DNA of 64,000 nt, taken from the NCBI RefSeq assembly GCF_900608595.1, contig NZ_UWYY01000031.1, forward strand, positions 1 to 64,000, written 5' to 3'. Source of the DNA: Promicromonospora panici. GTDB taxonomy: Bacteria; Actinomycetota; Actinomycetes; Actinomycetales; Cellulomonadaceae. A program made the position numbers and the translations under genes. The notes under the pieces were generated by a model. That model was not told where the DNA came from. It saw only the letters and a program-made list of their open reading frames with translations, and made no database searches. Of the stretch, positions 25,924-33,989 are shown in pieces; position 1 is the first letter of the stretch, and each line of letters starts with the position of its first letter.

Positions 25924-26052
25924 TTAGCCGATGTAGACCTCCGCGACGTTGTCGTCTCCGTCGTAGTTCAGGTCCCAGACGCTCTGCAGGATCTCGCTCT
26001 TGGACACCACGACCCCGGGGTGACGCATCAGGAACTGCAGCAGCCCGAATGC
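25924..26052 (-). pseudogene. C-terminal remnant of an OmpR-type response regulator
   Basis: The minus strand encodes FGLLQFLMRHPGVVVSKSEI and then LQSVWDLNYDGDDNVAEVYI before TAA at 25924. This is the recognition and wing region of an OmpR/PhoB winged helix, cut off before its final strands and without receiver domain. It faces the frameshifted secreted protein gene at 26091. An intact response regulator lies nearby at 29052-29717, so this is the relic of a second two-component system. Confidence 0.7.
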
Positions 26053-26090
26053 CGGTCACACCAGGTGACCGCCTACCGAGGAGTGACCTC

Positions 26091-26309
26091 ATGAAGAAGA
26101 TCACGCGCAAGGCAGCGGCGGGCACGGCTGCGGTGCTGCTGGCCGGGCTCGGCGTCGGCGGTGCGGCCGTGGCGCAGGCGCAAGTCCAACCAGCCGACCG
26201 CTGTGCACCAGAGCGTGGAGCAGTCCGACGGCGACGGCGAGCAGGACCCTGCGACGGAGGCCGCTGAGGAGACGAGGGGGGCGCCGAGGCCAACGACGGG
26301 TCCGAGTAA
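26091..26309 (+). pseudogene. Small secreted acidic protein with two frameshifts
   Basis: It begins well: GAGGAG ribosome site 7 nt before ATG 26091 and a signal peptide MKKITRKAAAGTAAVLLAGL ending near AVAQAQ. Around 26178 the frame must shift to read SNQPTAVHQSVEQSDGDGEQ, then again near 26270 to read EGGAEANDGSE before TAA 26307. The reconstructed product would be about 72 residues, acidic and exported, like small actinobacterial proteins found beside two-component systems. In its present frame it runs to an Arg-rich nonsense tail. A strong terminator follows. Confidence 0.6.
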
Positions 26310-26322
26310 CGAACGCCTGTGG

Positions 26323-26362
26323 GTGGGACTCCTCGCACCAGCGAGGAGCCCCACCTTCTTGT
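26323..26362 (+). terminator. Rho-independent terminator
   Basis: GTGGG-A-CTCCTCG, loop CACCAG, CGAGGAG-C-CCCAC form a 12-bp stem with one A/C mismatch, followed by TTCTTGTT. It lies 13 nt after the stop of the broken secreted protein gene. Confidence 0.8.
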
Positions 26363-26424
26363 TGCCGCTGGTGATCGGCAGGCAGTCAGGTTGTTCGCAG
26401 GTTCGCGCGGCGAGTGTTGACCGC

Positions 26425-27687
26425 ATGACCCCATCAATAGTCACGAGCGCCACGGCGCGGCAGATGCTCAACAAGGTCCCCGAGGTCACCATCTGGTTCT
26501 GGGTGATCAAGATCCTGTGCACGACGGTCGGCGAGAGCTTCGCCGACTGGATCAACATGCAGCTGGGAGTAGGGCTGGTCAAAACCGCCATCATCTTCAC
26601 AGCGATCTTCGTGGTCGTCCTGACCGCTCAGATGCGACTGCGGCGCTATGTCCCGGCGGTGTACTGGCTCACGGTCGTGGTGGTCAGCGTCACCGGCACC
26701 CTCTACACCGACATCCTGACCGACCAGTACGGCGTCCCGCTGTGGATCAGCACGACCGTGTTCACCGCACTCCTGATCGCCGTGTTCGCCGTCTGGTACG
26801 CACGTGAACGCACCCTGTCCATCCACAGCATCGTGACCGTCCCGCGCGAGGCGTTCTACTGGCTCACGGTCCTGGTCACGTTCGCGCTCGGTACCGCGAC
26901 CGGCGACTGGACCCTGGAGCTGACCGGATGGGGGCCGGGCCTGTCGGTCCTGCTGCCGCTCGCACTGATCGCGGTGGTCACCGTCCTGTGGCGGTTCGGC
27001 GCCGACGCCGTCCTGACGTTCTGGATCGCCTACGTCCTGACCCGGCCCCTGGGCGCCAACATCGGGGACTGGCTGGCCACCCCGGCGGCCGAGCAAGGAG
27101 TCGGCCTGGGTACGTTCGGCACCAGCCTGGTGTTCCTCGGCGCGATCCTCGCCACCGTCGTCTTCCTGAGCCTGACCCGGGCGGACGTGATCGAGAAGCG
27201 CGAGCCGGTCGAGGCCACGACGATCGTGACGAGCCCTGTCCGGCGGCAGGTGTCGCTCGCGGTCCTGGCGGGAGTCGCCGCCGTGACCGTCCTCCTGCTG
27301 CAGTGGACCAACCAGCAGCCGCACACCAGTGCGCTGGAAGAGGCTGCCGCGCCTACCTGCTCGACGTCGACCCAGCTGACCGCCACGCAGGCCAACCAGC
27401 AGGCGGCGCAGCACTTCCCGGCCCAGGACCTGGCCGGCTACCGGACCATCACCCAGGACACGCTCGATCTCGTGAACTCGGGTGACCAGCCCGGAGCGGC
27501 CGCGCGGGTCGCGGACCTCGAGACCGCGTGGGACAAGGACCAGGACACCCTGTTCGGCGAGGATTGCCAGGCCTGGACCTACCTCGACCACGAGATCGAC
27601 GCGGTCCTCACCTCGGTCCGGGCCGGCACCCCCGCCCCGGCAGTGCAGGAGCAGCACCTGCAAGCGCTCTTGACCACCCTCGGCTGA
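26425..27687 (+). CDS. COG4705-type membrane protein with four DUF347 repeats
   Basis: A 420-residue integral membrane protein. Four copies of a repeat of about two helices are visible, each with an aromatic start and a Gly-x2-x-Asp turn: IWFWVIKILCTTVGESFAD, VYWLTVVVVSVTGTLYTD, FYWLTVLVTFALGTATGD and LTFWIAYVLTRPLGANIGD. A further helix (about 278-295) leads to an extracytoplasmic tail of about 125 residues with two Cys. The function is unknown; relatives are often beside two-component systems, as here (convergent HK/RR). The ATG at 26425 lies about 60 nt after the terminator, giving room for a promoter. Confidence 0.85.
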   Translation: MTPSIVTSATARQMLNKVPEVTIWFWVIKILCTTVGESFADWINMQLGVGLVKTAIIFTAIFVVVLTAQMRLRRYVPAVYWLTVVVVSVTGTLYTDILTDQYGVPLWISTTVFTALLIAVFAVWYARERTLSIHSIVTVPREAFYWLTVLVTFALGTATGDWTLELTGWGPGLSVLLPLALIAVVTVLWRFGADAVLTFWIAYVLTRPLGANIGDWLATPAAEQGVGLGTFGTSLVFLGAILATVVFLSLTRADVIEKREPVEATTIVTSPVRRQVSLAVLAGVAAVTVLLLQWTNQQPHTSALEEAAAPTCSTSTQLTATQANQQAAQHFPAQDLAGYRTITQDTLDLVNSGDQPGAAARVADLETAWDKDQDTLFGEDCQAWTYLDHEIDAVLTSVRAGTPAPAVQEQHLQALLTTLG

Positions 27688-27703
27688 GCCCTCGCAGAGT
27701 CAG

Positions 27704-27742
27704 CAGCGCCCGTCGTGGTGGTATCGACCACGACGGGCGCTG
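27704..27742. terminator. Bidirectional terminator with a 16-bp stem
   Basis: A perfect 16-bp inverted repeat (arms 27704-27719 and 27727-27742, first arm CAGCGCCCGTCGTGGT) with a 7-nt loop. It fills the 57-nt gap between the convergent DUF347 gene and the histidine kinase gene and should stop transcription from both sides. Confidence 0.85.
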
Positions 27743-27744
27743 CG

Positions 27745-29055
27745 TCATCCACGCGGCAGAGTCACCATGAACGTGGTGCCCGACGGTGAGGTCTCGGTAT
27801 CGATGCTGCCGCCCAGCGACCGCACGATCCGCAGCGCGATACCCAGACCCAGCCCCGTGCTCCCGGACCCGGAAACACCGGCGTCGAAGATCCGACCACG
27901 CACCCGGGCGTCGATGCCCGGGCCGTCGTCGACCACCGCCAGGACGACCGTGTGGGGCCTGTCGGTGGCCCGCAGGGTCACGGCGGTCCGGGCGTGCGCG
28001 ACCGCGTTCTGCACCAGCGGCGCCAAGGCGCGCAGGACCAGTGCCCGGGGACAGGCGATGCGGCCGGACGAGCCCGCCGACCCGTCCACGAAGACGAGCT
28101 GCCCGGGGACGGACGAGCGGACCTCGCGGGCGATCTCGCTCGCCAGGCAGGTCTCCTGCGCCCCTGCCGCGGGATGGTCGCGTGCGACGTCCAGGAGCGT
28201 CGTGATCGCCTCGGACATCCGCCGGGCGGCCAGTGCGATCTGCTCCAGCTCGGCCCGGGCCTGCGGGTCGGTGACCCCGCGTAGCAGCGCGAGGTCCGCC
28301 GAGCCCTGGATCGAGGTCAGCGGTGTGCGCAGCTCGTGGGCCAGCTCGGACGTCAGACGCTGCTCCGAACGGATAGCGGTCGCGACCCGGTCCAGCAGCC
28401 GGTCCAGCGTCGCGCCGAGCTGGGCGAGCTCGTTGTCCCCGGGCCCCAGGTCGAACCGGTGGGCCAGGTCGTGCTCACTCCACTCGGCCGCCCGCCGCGC
28501 CATCTGCGCGACCGGGGCCAGCGCGCGCGACGTCACCCGGTGGGCGATTCCGGCGGTGGCCACCACGACCAGCACACCGATCACCAGGGTGGCGATGAAG
28601 GCGTAGGTCTCCGAGCGTTCGTACGGGTCGGTCGCCTGGCTGACCACGACGACGCCATGGACGCCACCGGCCGTAACGAACGGGAGAGCCCGCAACCGTA
28701 TCCCGTCCCCGACGTCGACGTTGCGCGCGCTGGTGGCCGCACCGAGCTGGTCCGCGGCGTGGCTGGCCTCCTGCTCGATAGTGCCCACAACGGCTAGGCC
28801 GGCCTGGTCGTAGACACGCACGCCCGGCTCGATGAGCTCAGGGGGCACCACGAACTCTTCCCGCTCGGTGTCAGCTTCCAGGACGGAGGCCACGGCGTCG
28901 GCCCGGTCCTGCAGGACGTGGTCGATGTCCCGGCCCGCCGTATAGGCCAGAAGCATCTGGAGACCCACGGTGATGAGCAGCATCACCACGAGCATGAGGC
29001 CCGCCGTCGACAGGACGATCTGCCCTCGGAACGACTTCGGTGCCAGGCGCTTCAT
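27745..29055 (-). CDS. Sensor histidine kinase (HisKA, HAMP)
   Basis: A 436-residue membrane kinase. Helices at about 12-38 and 151-172 bracket an extracytoplasmic sensor of about 110 residues; HAMP at about 173-226; phosphoacceptor His240 in SELAHELRTPLTS; ATPase boxes QNAVAHA, DDGPGI and GLGLGIALRI. It starts at ATG 29055, overlapping the response regulator stop (ATGA), so regulator and kinase are coupled. The C-terminus ends just before the 16-bp terminator stem. Signal unknown; the convergent DUF347 protein is a candidate target or partner. Confidence 0.93.
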   Translation of the reverse strand: MKRLAPKSFRGQIVLSTAGLMLVVMLLITVGLQMLLAYTAGRDIDHVLQDRADAVASVLEADTEREEFVVPPELIEPGVRVYDQAGLAVVGTIEQEASHAADQLGAATSARNVDVGDGIRLRALPFVTAGGVHGVVVVSQATDPYERSETYAFIATLVIGVLVVVATAGIAHRVTSRALAPVAQMARRAAEWSEHDLAHRFDLGPGDNELAQLGATLDRLLDRVATAIRSEQRLTSELAHELRTPLTSIQGSADLALLRGVTDPQARAELEQIALAARRMSEAITTLLDVARDHPAAGAQETCLASEIAREVRSSVPGQLVFVDGSAGSSGRIACPRALVLRALAPLVQNAVAHARTAVTLRATDRPHTVVLAVVDDGPGIDARVRGRIFDAGVSGSGSTGLGLGIALRIVRSLGGSIDTETSPSGTTFMVTLPRG

Positions 29056-29717
29056 CGCAGGCTGAACCCGACTCCGCGGACCGTGTGCAGGTGCAGCGGG
29101 GACCCGACATCGGCCAGCTTGGCCCGGATGCGGCGCACGTAGGAATCGACGGTGTTCTCGTTGACCATCGCCCCGTCCGGCCAGGCCGCCGCGACCACCG
29201 CGCGGCGCCGCACCACCTCCCCGGGCCGGGACGTGATGGCCGCGAGCATCCGGAACTCCGTGGGGGTCAGTGCGGCCTCGCGTCCCTCGCACGCGATCGC
29301 GTGCCGGGCCGGGTCCAGCACCAGGTCGCCGGCCGACGACACCGTGACCAGCCGCCCGCGCCGTGCAAGAGCCTCCACCCGGGCGAGCAGCTCCTTGAGA
29401 TCGAACGGCTTGGGGAGATAGTCGTCCGCCCCCGCGCTGAAGCCCGCCAGCCGGTCGTGGACCGCGCCCAGCGCCGTCAGGAACAGCACCGGAGCGACCT
29501 GGCCCGCCGACCGCAGCGCCAGGCAGACGTCGCGGCCGTCCGCATCGGGCAGCCCGATGTCCAGGACGACCACCGCGATCGTGTCATCGCCGGCGAACAG
29601 CGTCACGGCCTCGCGCCCGTCGTGCGCGGTCACCACCTCGTGCCCCGCATGCCGCAGCCCCTCCACCACGATCCGGCGGATCGACGGATCGTCCTCGCAG
29701 AGCGCAACCTTGGCCAC
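29052..29717 (-). CDS. OmpR-type response regulator
   Basis: A 221-residue regulator with receiver domain (acidic pair DD 9-10, phosphorylated Asp53 in VLDIGLPDADG, Lys103 in PKPFDL) and an OmpR winged helix (about 128-221, VNENTVDSYVRRIRAKL). The GTG at 29717 is preceded by GGAAGGGAGCAGGA. It heads the two-gene operon with the kinase. The 490 nt upstream are without a clear gene and contain its promoter and the right end of the accessory segment. Confidence 0.93.
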   Translation of the reverse strand: MAKVALCEDDPSIRRIVVEGLRHAGHEVVTAHDGREAVTLFAGDDTIAVVVLDIGLPDADGRDVCLALRSAGQVAPVLFLTALGAVHDRLAGFSAGADDYLPKPFDLKELLARVEALARRGRLVTVSSAGDLVLDPARHAIACEGREAALTPTEFRMLAAITSRPGEVVRRRAVVAAAWPDGAMVNENTVDSYVRRIRAKLADVGSPLHLHTVRGVGFSLR

Positions 29718-29913
29718 TCCTGCTCCCTTCCGCTCACCGACCCCGACAGTCCGAGCACCCCACCAGTCTGGACGAGGAAACCTGCAAAGGACCTGACCGC
29801 GACTTGTGTCGCCCAGTGTGCTCGCAGGAACCACACCTCGGAACTCAGGCGCACGGGACTGCTGCACCACCTGCCGCACAGCCTCCACACCATCGCGCAG
29901 TCGGCGTGGGCGG

Positions 29914-29973
29914 CTACTGCTTGCGCGCCTCCAACGCTCCGAACGTCCGGCGGGATTCCTTGTTCTTGGCCAT
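29914..29973 (-). pseudogene. Possible integrase N-terminal remnant
   Basis: ATG 29973, preceded by GGGGAAAG, opens MAKNKESRRTFGALEARKQ and stops at 29914. The first 14 residues recall the opening of actinobacterial tyrosine recombinases (basic stretch then R-x-FGALR). After that point the reading frame is lost and no integrase body follows. Its location next to the right direct repeat fits an eroded integrative element, but 14 residues are weak evidence. Confidence 0.25.
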
Positions 29974-30146
29974 GGGTGGTCTTTCCCCACCCGCCAGGTG
30001 TCGATCGCACCCACAACCCGCCGGCGACCGCGACACCCGATCGATTCTGTTGCCCGAGACAAGGCCTGTGGGGCACCAGTGGGGTTTCAGGTGGCCCAGC
30101 AAGGCCACTCCTGTCCACCACCGTCCACGCAAGGTGAATCATCCAC

Positions 30147-30180
30147 ACAGGCAAACCGCCACTCCCGCCGTGGTAGTCGA
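30147..30180 (+). repeat. Right copy of the 34-nt imperfect direct repeat
   Basis: Partner of 18381-18414, 30 of 34 positions identical, same orientation. The 22-nt core is at 30157-30178. It lies 32 nt before the start of the coiled-coil protein gene. Confidence 0.6.
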
Positions 30181-30211
30181 CGTACAACGGGCAGAGCAGT
30201 ACGTTTCCCCC

Positions 30212-31060
30212 ATGAGCAGTGACAGCGACGCGCCTCCGAGCGAGGGCGGCGAGAAGACCGAGCGGATGGACCGCCTCCGGGCTCTGTTGACCAAGCCCAT
30301 CAAGATTCCCGAGTCCGCGTCGAGCGACAGCGAGGACGCCGACTACGCCGCACCCGTGGCAGCTGCCGCACCGCCCAAGGGGGCCAAGACTTCGATGACA
30401 TCCCAGGGAACGACGCCGAAGGGTGCCAAGGCCCCCGTCGAGACCCCACCGGCCGTCAAGGCCGCGGCCGAGGCGCTCGACCGCCTCACCGACGAGGAGA
30501 AGGAGGCCGTCGTCGACGGCGCCGCGAAGGGCGGCAAGTCGACCCGGTCGCGCCGCACCTGGGCGGACGCCTACCTCGCCAAGCCCGACAAGCCGCTGAC
30601 GCCGGAGGAGGTCCGCGCCGAGCTGACGATCGCCCTCAAGGAGCAGGGCACCGAGCTGCGCGAGCTCGTCGCCAAGGAGGCTGCCGCCCAGGAGAAGGCC
30701 CGGGCGCGAGCGCTGGAGGAGACGCTCGAGCAGGCAGTCGAACGGGCACGGGAGAAGACGGCGACTGACGTGGCCGCCTCGGTCGAGCAGGCGGCGGCCA
30801 CGGCCAGTGCGGAGGCGGCGCGGCTGCAGGCGCGGATCGACGAGCTGGCCTCGACCACGGACACGCTGCGCACCGACCTCGATGCGGCGCGGTCCGCGGC
30901 GACCGCCGCCCAGACCGCGGCCGACTCCGCGGCGTCCGAAGCCGCGACCGCCCGCGGGACCGCCGACGCCGCCACCAAGAAGGCAGCTACCGCCACCACG
31001 TTCGCCTGGGTCGGGATCGCGCTGGCCCTGGTGGCCGCCGTGGTCGCCGTCGTGATGTGA
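30212..31060 (+). CDS. Tail-anchored coiled-coil protein A
   Basis: A 282-residue protein I cannot assign to a named family. The N-terminal 130 residues are hydrophilic and low in complexity (PPKGAKTS and TPKGAKAP blocks). About residues 135-260 are a long Ala/Glu/Arg-rich coiled coil. The last 20 or so residues are one hydrophobic segment (FAWVGIALALVAAVVAVVM) with no tail, so the protein should be anchored in the membrane by its C-terminus with the bulk in the cytoplasm. The same layout is seen at 32327-32974. The ATG at 30212 has a weak ribosome site. Confidence 0.75.
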   Translation: MSSDSDAPPSEGGEKTERMDRLRALLTKPIKIPESASSDSEDADYAAPVAAAAPPKGAKTSMTSQGTTPKGAKAPVETPPAVKAAAEALDRLTDEEKEAVVDGAAKGGKSTRSRRTWADAYLAKPDKPLTPEEVRAELTIALKEQGTELRELVAKEAAAQEKARARALEETLEQAVERAREKTATDVAASVEQAAATASAEAARLQARIDELASTTDTLRTDLDAARSAATAAQTAADSAASEAATARGTADAATKKAATATTFAWVGIALALVAAVVAVVM

Positions 31061-31109
31061 CAGGCGCGGCGCAGGCCGGGCCCAGCGGGATCAGCCGTCG
31101 CGGGGACCG

Positions 31110-31331
31110 TCAGCGGGGATCATCGAGGTCGGCACCGGCGCGCAGCACGAAGCGCCGGTGCGCGGGCCGCCGGTAGCGGTGTCCCCCGTAGTAGGTGGGC
31201 GACTCCCTGACCGGCGCGTACGTGACCCGGGGGCCGGTGAACAGCTCGTCGAGCAGCCCTGCGAACGCCGCGTCGACCGGCGACCGCGCCGTCTGCGCAC
31301 CAGGCGCCTGACCTTCCGATGACTCGTACAT
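31110..31331 (-). CDS. Small hypothetical protein
   Basis: A possible 73-residue protein (MYESSEGQAPGAQTARSPVD at the N-terminus), rich in Arg and Pro towards the end (HRYRRPAHRRFVLRAG). It fills a gap between two plus-strand genes. There is no good Shine-Dalgarno and no recognised domain, so it may not be a gene. Confidence 0.35.
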   Translation of the reverse strand: MYESSEGQAPGAQTARSPVDAAFAGLLDELFTGPRVTYAPVRESPTYYGGHRYRRPAHRRFVLRAGADLDDPR

Positions 31332-31414
31332 GTGTTCGAGTCTAGCCGTCGCCCTCACGGGAGTCCACCTCAATGCGCTGGTTCTTGCCGGGCCGCCGCC
31401 GTTACCGTCGGCGG

Positions 31415-32170
31415 ATGATCCTCAACCACGACACCACGGGCTCCGGCCCCGCCGTCCTGCTCCTGCACGCCGGCGTCGCCGACTCCCGGATGTGGGAACC
31501 CCAGCGGGCGCTGCTCGCCCAGGGCCACCGGGTCATCACGTGCGACATGCGGGGCTACGGCGACACGCCGCTCACCAGTGAGCAGTTCGACAACGCGGGC
31601 GACGTCAAGGAGCTGCTCGACTCCCTGCGGGAACGTCCGGTCGCCATCGTCGGGGCGTCGTCAGGCGGCAATGTCGCCCTCCAAGTCGCTTCCGCATGGC
31701 CCGGCCTCGTCTCGCACCTCGTGCTGCTGAACTCGGCCTTCGCCCTGCCCGGCACGCGCTCGCTGCAACGGTTCGCCCGTAGGGAGGACGCCCTCCTGGA
31801 GGCGGGCGACATCGCCGGTGCCACCGAGCTCAACGTCGCCACCTGGCTCGGGCCCGACGCCGACGACGACGCCCGCGAGCTGCTGCGCACCATGCAGCGC
31901 CACGCATTCCAGGTCCAGCTCGGCGCCGGCGAGGACATCCACCAGCTGGCGGGCCCCCCGATCGACCTCGGGGCCATCACCGCCCGCACACTGATCGTCT
32001 CGGGCGGCCAGGACCTCGACCACTTCCGTGCGGTGGCGAACCATCTGGCCGGGCGCATCCCTGGCGCCAAGCACACGCAGCTCGGCTGGGCGGGCCACCT
32101 GCCCAACCTGGAGCGCCCCGACGAAGTGACGGCGCTCATCGCCGACTTCCTGGCGGAGCCTTCCGCCTGA
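31415..32170 (+). CDS. Alpha/beta hydrolase (between the coiled-coil genes)
   Basis: A 251-residue hydrolase. The oxyanion region is LLLHAGVADSRMW, the nucleophile elbow GASSGGN carries the Ser, a late Asp is in SGGQDLDHF and the His in GWAGHLPNLE. The ATG at 31415 begins MILNHDTTGSG, the usual start of this family; the longer frame from 31373 adds an Arg-rich stretch. Substrate unknown (esterase, lactonase or haloperoxidase-like). Its neighbours on both sides are the tail-anchored coiled-coil proteins. Confidence 0.88.
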   Translation: MILNHDTTGSGPAVLLLHAGVADSRMWEPQRALLAQGHRVITCDMRGYGDTPLTSEQFDNAGDVKELLDSLRERPVAIVGASSGGNVALQVASAWPGLVSHLVLLNSAFALPGTRSLQRFARREDALLEAGDIAGATELNVATWLGPDADDDARELLRTMQRHAFQVQLGAGEDIHQLAGPPIDLGAITARTLIVSGGQDLDHFRAVANHLAGRIPGAKHTQLGWAGHLPNLERPDEVTALIADFLAEPSA

Positions 32171-32326
32171 CCTGTCGGCCCGTCCCGCAGGTGCCAGACG
32201 CCCACATCACTCGGGTGACCTGTGCGTCTGAACGCGACACGCCGGCGGTGCGATGCAGCGTGTCGGGGTCGCGGCGGAGGCCTGATCCAGCGGGTGCGAT
32301 CAGGACGCCGTGTACCTTTCTCACCC

Positions 32327-32974
32327 ATGGCGACCGAACACGACCCGAGCGCACTCGACGCCCCGATCCAGCCCGGCGGCGTCCCCCGGCACGCCTCCGC
32401 CAAGGAGCGCAAGGGCCGGGGCCTCAAGCCCTTCCTGTCCGATCTCAAGGCCGAGGTCCAGAACCAGCTCTCCCGCGCAGAGAGCCAGGCACGCCCCCGT
32501 GATGCCCACGAGCAGACGACCCAGGTGATCTACGCGGCGGGGCAGGCGCCCCAGATCGAGGCCGCCCCGGAGCACCCGCAGCAGCGCCACGGCCATACGG
32601 GGCAGCCAGGGCAACCCGCCGAGGACGGCGCAGCGCTCGCCTCCGCAGCTCTGGCAACAGCCGACCACGCCGGCGCCGAGGCCGCGGCGGCCCGCACCGA
32701 GGCGGCAGCAGCCCGTGCCGACGCCGAAGCGGCCCGGGCCGATGCCGCGACCGCACGCTCCGAGGCGGCGACCGCCCAGGCGACCGCCACCCGGGCCACG
32801 GCACAGCTCCAGGGCGTCCGCGCCGAGATCGAGGCGGCCCACCAGGAGTTCGGGGCCCTCCGTACAGAGTTCGACGCCGCCCGCGAGCGCGCCCGGCAGC
32901 ACGTCCTGTACGCGTGGATCGGCGCGGGCACGGCCGGCCTGGTCGCGGTGGCGGCCCTGTTCCTCCCCCTCTGA
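32327..32974 (+). CDS. Tail-anchored coiled-coil protein B
   Basis: A 215-residue protein with the same design as 30212-31060: a hydrophilic, Gln/Pro-rich N-terminal part, an Ala-rich heptad region at about 95-190 (AAARADAEAARADAATARSE) and one C-terminal hydrophobic segment ending LVAVAALFLPL. It has no named family that I recognise. Both proteins have an Ala-Trp-Ile/Val-Gly start to the anchor (YAWIGAG against FAWVGIA), which suggests relationship or parallel design. Start ATG 32327. Confidence 0.75.
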   Translation: MATEHDPSALDAPIQPGGVPRHASAKERKGRGLKPFLSDLKAEVQNQLSRAESQARPRDAHEQTTQVIYAAGQAPQIEAAPEHPQQRHGHTGQPGQPAEDGAALASAALATADHAGAEAAAARTEAAAARADAEAARADAATARSEAATAQATATRATAQLQGVRAEIEAAHQEFGALRTEFDAARERARQHVLYAWIGAGTAGLVAVAALFLPL

Positions 32975-33044
32975 CGGAGCGCCCTGCCCGGCACCCGGCC
33001 GGCGCTCGGCGATGAGTTTGCACCGTCCACGCCGTCCGACAGGC

Positions 33045-33989
33045 ATGACCGAGACCTTTCTCGATGTACCGGGCGCGCGGCTGTGCGCCGAGACGTTCGG
33101 CGACCCGGCGGACCCGGCGCTCCTCCTGATCGGCGGGATCGCCGCCGCGATGGACTGGTGGCACGAGGACTTCTGCCGCACGCTCGCCGACGGTGGCGAC
33201 AGCGACGGCAGCAGCCACCCCGAAGGCACCGGCCGGTTCGTCATCCGCTACGACCACCGCGACACGGGGCGGTCTCGGACCGACCCACCCGGGGCGCCGT
33301 CGTACACCGGGGACGACCTCGCGCTGGACCCGGTGCGGGTGCTCGACGCCCTCGGGATCGAACGGGCGCACCTCGTGGGTGTGTCGATGGGCGGCGGGAT
33401 CGCGCAGCAGGTGGCGATCGAGCATCCCGGCCGGGTCGCGTCGCTCACGCTGATGTCGACGAGCCCGCTCACGAGGAGCGAAGGCGGCCCACCCCTCCCG
33501 GGACCTACCCCAGATATCCAGGCGGGGTTCGCCAGCCCGCCGCCCGACCCCGACCGGGACGACCCGGACGCCGTCGTCCGGTCCCTCGCCGAGGCCGACC
33601 GGCTGTACGCGGGCCCGGGCTACGACGAGGCGGACTCGCTCGCGACGGCGCGCCGCGTGGTCGCGCGGTCCATCGACCCGGCTGCGGCGTCGAACCACTT
33701 CCTGGTCGAGGGCAGCCCGCTGCGCGGCACGCTCGCCGACGTCACCGTGCCGGCCCTGGTCCTGCACGGCGAGGACGACCCGCTGTTCCCGCCGGAGCAC
33801 GGCCGGGCGCTGGCCACCGAGATCCGGGGCGCGCGGCTCGTGCTGCTGCCGGGCGTCGGGCATCAGTACCCGCCCCGGAGCGCGTGGGGCGTGGTGGTGC
33901 CCGAGATCCTCGCGGTCACTGCGCCGGGCGATGCTCCTCGAACCGCACCGGCAGCTCCCGCGGCACCGACGACCACAGCGTCCCCGTAG
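33045..33989 (+). CDS. Alpha/beta hydrolase
   Basis: A 314-residue hydrolase of the epoxide hydrolase/haloperoxidase-like group: LLLIGGIAAAMDWW at the oxyanion site, DHRDTGRS, nucleophile elbow VGVSMGGG, Asp in HGEDDPLFPP and His in GVGHQYPP. Start ATG 33045 (an ATG at 33012 is in frame). The last 25 codons (Ala/Pro/Thr-rich) overlap the end of the convergent P450 gene by 74 nt, so the tail may be an extension that gained the antisense of its neighbour. Confidence 0.88.
   Translation: MTETFLDVPGARLCAETFGDPADPALLLIGGIAAAMDWWHEDFCRTLADGGDSDGSSHPEGTGRFVIRYDHRDTGRSRTDPPGAPSYTGDDLALDPVRVLDALGIERAHLVGVSMGGGIAQQVAIEHPGRVASLTLMSTSPLTRSEGGPPLPGPTPDIQAGFASPPPDPDRDDPDAVVRSLAEADRLYAGPGYDEADSLATARRVVARSIDPAAASNHFLVEGSPLRGTLADVTVPALVLHGEDDPLFPPEHGRALATEIRGARLVLLPGVGHQYPPRSAWGVVVPEILAVTAPGDAPRTAPAAPAAPTTTASP

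Larger units (their letters stand above)
29718..30211. other. Long gap with element-end debris
   Basis: About 490 nt with no convincing intact gene. It holds the response regulator promoter region on the left, a 19-codon frame that resembles an integrase N-terminus (29914-29973), and the right copy of the 34-nt direct repeat (30147-30180). The remaining sequence reads as broken fragments in several frames. Confidence 0.6.
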
